In this document: positions 18,401 to 29,274 of the stretch, one piece after another | How positions within the stretch are numbered: position 1 is the stretch's first letter | How the letters are laid out: the number at the start of each line of letters is the position of its first letter | Assembly (NCBI GenBank): GCA_036009105.1 | Contig: DASYMJ010000276.1 | Span: 1-29,274, forward strand | Source of the DNA: JAFAVZ01 sp036009105 | GTDB lineage: Bacteria; Acidobacteriota; Thermoanaerobaculia; Gp7-AA8 | DNA: 29,274 nt | Direction: 5' to 3' | Position numbers and translations under genes: made by a program | The notes under the pieces: generated by a model | Told to the model about the DNA's origin: nothing | Database searches by the model: none | The model's input: only the letters and a program-made list of their open reading frames with translations

Positions 18401-20177
18401 CCGGTCTTGAGGATGGCCAGCATCCCCACCAGCACGTCCGCGGAGCGCTCCACGTAAAGGCCGACGCGCGCGGAAGGCTCGACGCCCTGCTCGAGGAGGT
18501 AGTGGGCCAGTCGGTTCGCCCTGGCGTTCAGCTCTTCGAAGGTGAGCGTCTCCCCGCCGCACCGGACCGCAATGTTCGACGGCGTCTTCGCGGCCTGGGC
18601 CTCGATCGCGTTGTGCACGCACTGATCGCGGCCTTCATCGGTGGTGATACCGCGGGAGAGGGCGAGCATGGCCGCCTCCCCCGCCCCGTCCAGCAGCGGC
18701 AGGCTCTTCACCGGCAGCTCCGGCGAGGCGACGATGCCCTGCAGCAGGACGGCGAAACAGTTGGCCATCCGCTCGATGGTGGCCCGCTCGAACAGCTCGT
18801 CCTTGAACGACCAGTTGAGGGTCAGCCCGTCGGGCGAGGCGCTGGCGGTGAGGTCGAGATCGAAGCGGATCTTCTCCACGCCGTTGTGGATGCTCTCCAC
18901 TTCGAGGCCGTCGAGGGAGAGCCCCTCGCCGCCCTCGCGGTGGTTCTGCAGCACGAACTTGATCTGGGCCAGCGGGTTGTAGGAGAGGGCGCGCTCGGGC
19001 TTGAGCTCGTCCACCAGCAGCTCGAACGGCACCTGCTGGTTGGCGTACGTCTCCAGCGTCTCCTGCCTGGCCCGGGTCAGCACGTCACGGAAGCCGTCGT
19101 TGCGCTGGAAGTCGTTGCGGAAGACGAGGGTGTTGATGAAGAAGCCGATGAGCGGCTCGATCGCGGCGCTGGTGCGCCCCGCGGTCGGCACGGCCATGAC
19201 GATGTCGTTCGCGCCGCTCCAGCGGGAGAGCAGCAGCGCGAAGGCGGACTGCAGGACCATGAAGAGCGTGGCATCCTGCTCGCGGCCGAGCTGCCCCAGC
19301 GCATCGGCCAGCTCGCGGCCGACCGTCTGCACGTGCCGCTGGGCCACGAAGCTCTGCCGCACCGGGCGCGGCTTGTCCAGAGGGAGGCTGTGCAGCTGGG
19401 GCAGGCCGGCCAGGCGCGTCTTCCAGTAGCCGAGCTGCCGGGCCGCATCCTGCCCGCGCTGCCACTGCGCGTAGTCGGCGTACTGGATGGGCAGCGCGGG
19501 CAGCGTTGCGCCGCCATACAAAGCGACGAACTCCCGCACCAGGACGCCCATCGACCAGCCATCCGAGGCGATATGGTGCATGGTGAAGAGGAGGACGTGC
19601 TCTTCTTCGCCGAGCTTGAGCAAGCCGACGCGCAGCATCAGATCCGAGGCGAGGGCGAAGGCCTGCTCCGCCTCCGCGGCGGCCAACTCCTGCACCCGCG
19701 CCTCGGCATGCACGTCGTTCGTCAGATCGACCCGGGTGATGACCACCGGCCGCGCCGGCTGGATCACCTGCACCGGAGCGCCCCCTTGGGCGCGATAGAC
19801 GGTGCGCAGCACCTCGTGGCGCGCCACGATGGCGTCCACCGCGCGCTGCAGGGCCGCCTGGTCCAGGCGCCCCTTCAGGCGTAGCGCGGCGGGGATGTTG
19901 TACTGCGCGCTGCCCCCTTCCAGCTGGTCGACGAACCACAGCCGCTGCTGGGCGAAGGAGCACTCCAGCGCTTCCGCGCGCGGGACCACCGGGATCTCCG
20001 GATCGATGGCGATGGACTGGCCGCGGAGCAGGGAGATGATGGTCTCCTTGTGCGCGGTCAGCTCCTGCTTCATGGCCGGGCTGAGCTTTCCGCCGCGCAC
20101 CCGGTATTTGAGCTGTTCGTTCTCGAGATACAGCTCCACGCCTTCGTTCTGGGCGCGCTTGATGACGTCCGCGAGCA

Positions 20178-20178
<1 letters not shown>
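5125..20178 (-). CDS. NRPS gene B, four modules plus a terminal C domain, complete
   Basis: Complete 5017-residue synthetase. The start is the ATG at 20178-20176: it overlaps the previous stop, has GAGGGAA seven bases upstream, and immediately begins a TubC-type docking domain (MLADVIKRAQNEGVELYLEN). An in-frame ATG 130 codons upstream would only read through gene A's carrier domain out of frame. Order: docking (residues 1-57), C-A-T, C*-A-T, C-A-T-E, C-A-T, C. Active-site HHxxxDG is present at about residues 201, 2220, 3696 and 4704, and in the E domain at 3230. The second C domain has HNxxxDT at about 1198. Carrier serines lie at about 1051, 2032, 3054 and 4520. The gene ends with an intact C domain and no following A or T, and a basic tail (TIKRVAR). 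Predicted substrates: Asp-like, Lys-like, Val (epimerised) and one unassigned residue. One A domain carries a repeat-derived insertion (7081-7145). Confidence 0.97.
6460..9489 (-). other. Gene B module 4 (D-type C-A-T), unassigned code DPYIIGHVVK
   Basis: The C domain starts YPATAMQQGMYFHAQLDRSA and has HHLLLDGWS (HH at 9088-9093), as expected after an E domain. The A domain has YTSGSTGLPKGVP and FDPSVYDVWPYLLAGA, Asp235 at 7642-7644. The code D-P-Y-I-I-G-H-V-V-K does not match one I recognise; the pocket looks hydrophobic. A repeat-derived insertion lengthens the loop before RLYRTGDLV. The carrier Ser is at 6619-6621 (EHGGHSLLAS). Confidence 0.87.
7081..7145. repeat. Palindromic repeat inserted in frame in gene B module 4 A domain
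   Basis: A 65-base element with the inverted stem CCCTCTC...GAGAGGG (7101-7127) and outer CCTCACC / GGTGAG arms. It encodes about 20 extra residues (SLSPPALSPRGEERV, then PKAGEG) between the EKFV and RLYRTGDLV segments, where the other A domains here have only a few residues. A near copy sits at 2873-2928. It resembles dispersed palindromes of GC-rich bacterial genomes; the family is not identified. Confidence 0.75.
9575..10870 (-). other. Epimerisation (E) domain of gene B module 3
   Basis: Starts LSLLPIQRDFLASW, has HHIVVDGVSWRIL (HH at 10486-10491), the LEGHGRE motif, TVGWFTTVYPL, NNGIGFGVLR and LVFNYLGQ, all typical of E domains. It inverts the alpha carbon of the carrier-bound residue, here predicted to be Val. 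Confidence 0.95.
13877..13915 (-). repeat. 39-base direct repeat at a C-domain start (copy 1)
   Basis: Identical over 39 bases to 2142-2180. It encodes the C1 motif PLSFAQQRLWFID. Near copies are at 23233-23271 and 26167-26205 (one mismatch each) and 6407-6445 (two mismatches). This reflects shared module ancestry or gene conversion, and is a possible recombination or assembly-collapse point. Confidence 0.85.
13920..15709 (-). other. Gene B module 2 A-T didomain, Lys-like code DVESIGGVFK
   Basis: A domain from about 15706 to 14225 with YTSGSTGIPKGVM and an uncommon core 4, FDVFIEELCLSVLDGG; Asp235 at 15124-15126. The code D-V-E-S-I-G-G-V-F-K resembles the bacitracin Lys code DAESIGSVCK (Glu239, Ser278, Ile299 shared), so a basic residue such as Lys is the best guess at modest certainty. 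The carrier reads GGQSL in place of the usual GGHSL, with Ser at 14083-14085. It has only the inactive C* upstream. Confidence 0.82.
15710..16869 (-). other. Short, His-less condensation-fold domain (C*) of gene B module 2
   Basis: This C fold of about 385 residues starts PATAMQQGMFFHGQFDPSAY, like the D-type C domain of module 4 in the same protein (about 443 residues). The active-site segment reads WTYHNILLDTRS against WTHHHLLLDGWS in module 4. The catalytic second His is Asn (codon 16582-16584) and DG is DT. Between RHDILRT and this motif it is 37 residues shorter than module 4, losing the GFDLEQPGLQRLSI-like strand region. It is therefore probably non-catalytic and may be structural or recruit a partner enzyme. 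The frame is intact, with no stop or frameshift, so it looks maintained. Confidence 0.85.
16870..20007 (-). other. Gene B module 1 (C-A-T), second copy of code DIPRVGHVGK
   Basis: Active C domain: SFAQQRLWFVDQL, RHEVLRT, HHIASDG with HH at 19573-19578. The A domain runs from about 18617 to 17165 with YTSGSTGVPKGVE and FDITVPALY, Asp235 at 18037-18039. The code equals that of gene A module 3, so two successive Asp-like residues are predicted across the protein boundary. The carrier Ser is at 17026-17028 (GGHSLLATR). No epimerase follows, yet the next condensation fold begins with the ATAMQQGM signature typical of D-acceptor domains. Confidence 0.88.
17842..17869. repeat. Degenerate heptanucleotide tandem repeat in gene B module 1
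   Basis: Four units, AGTTGCT, GGCTGCT, GGTGGCT and GGTTGCC, encode ATSHQQPAT before FVIGGDQF. The position in the A domain is the same as the perfect repeat at 21180-21207. Confidence 0.75.
20008..20178 (-). other. TubC-type N-terminal docking domain of gene B
   Basis: The first 57 or so residues (MLADVIKRAQNEGVELYLEN, then KYRVRGGKLSPAMKQEL and KETIISLL) match the TubC_N family by pattern: a helix, a beta hairpin carrying a YRxxxGxLS-like segment, then helices ending in LL. In this family the domain receives the acidic C-terminal motif of the upstream synthetase and sets protein order, which places gene A directly before gene B. Confidence 0.85.

Positions 20179-29274
<9,096 letters not shown>

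Overview
The window is a stretch of a very large nonribosomal peptide synthetase (NRPS) locus. All supported coding sequence lies on the minus strand, so the biosynthetic order runs from base 29274 down to base 1. Three consecutive genes fill essentially every base: gene A (5' end outside the window, stop at 20178-20180), gene B (20178 to 5125, complete, 5017 residues) and gene C (5107 to 1, 3' end outside the window). A and B overlap in a TAATG stop/start; B and C are separated by 17 bases that contain a ribosome binding site. No tailoring gene, MbtH gene, thioesterase, transporter, regulator, RNA gene, mobile element or non-coding stretch over 300 bases is visible.

Domain layout, read from motifs by hand: gene A = (C)-A-T | C-A-T | C-A-T; gene B = TubC-type docking domain, C-A-T | C*-A-T | C-A-T-E | C-A-T | C; gene C = C*-A-T | C-A(partial). 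C* marks condensation-fold domains that have lost the catalytic histidine. Ten-residue adenylation codes aligned by eye to GrsA PheA give: DATKVGEVGK (Asn-like), DIFQLGCVWK (Gly-like), DIPRVGHVGK (Asp-like, unusual), DIPRVGHVGK again, DVESIGGVFK (resembles a Lys code), DAFWLGGTFK (Val, followed by an epimerase, so D-Val), DPYIIGHVVK (not recognised), DFWNIGGVFK (Thr-like with changes) and DFWNVG... (Thr-like, cut by the window edge). The predicted core is therefore ...Asn-Gly-Asp?-Asp?-Lys?-D-Val-X-Thr?-Thr...; substrates are inference from codes.

The most unusual features are two shortened condensation domains, one inside gene B and one at the start of gene C. Both miss the second His of HHxxxDG and both lack about 35-37 residues just before that motif. 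The one in gene C is preceded by an extra, intact C domain at the end of gene B, giving a C / C*-A-T junction between proteins; the one in gene B has no such partner. Two adenylation domains also carry an in-frame palindromic repeat insertion in the same surface loop, and two others carry a heptanucleotide tandem repeat at matching positions.

Organism: the DNA is GC-rich, uses Shine-Dalgarno sites (GAGGG, AAGGGA), and carries dispersed-repeat-like palindromes within genes. This suits a GC-rich bacterium with large natural-product loci, such as a soil acidobacterium, myxobacterium or proteobacterium. The sequence alone does not decide between them.
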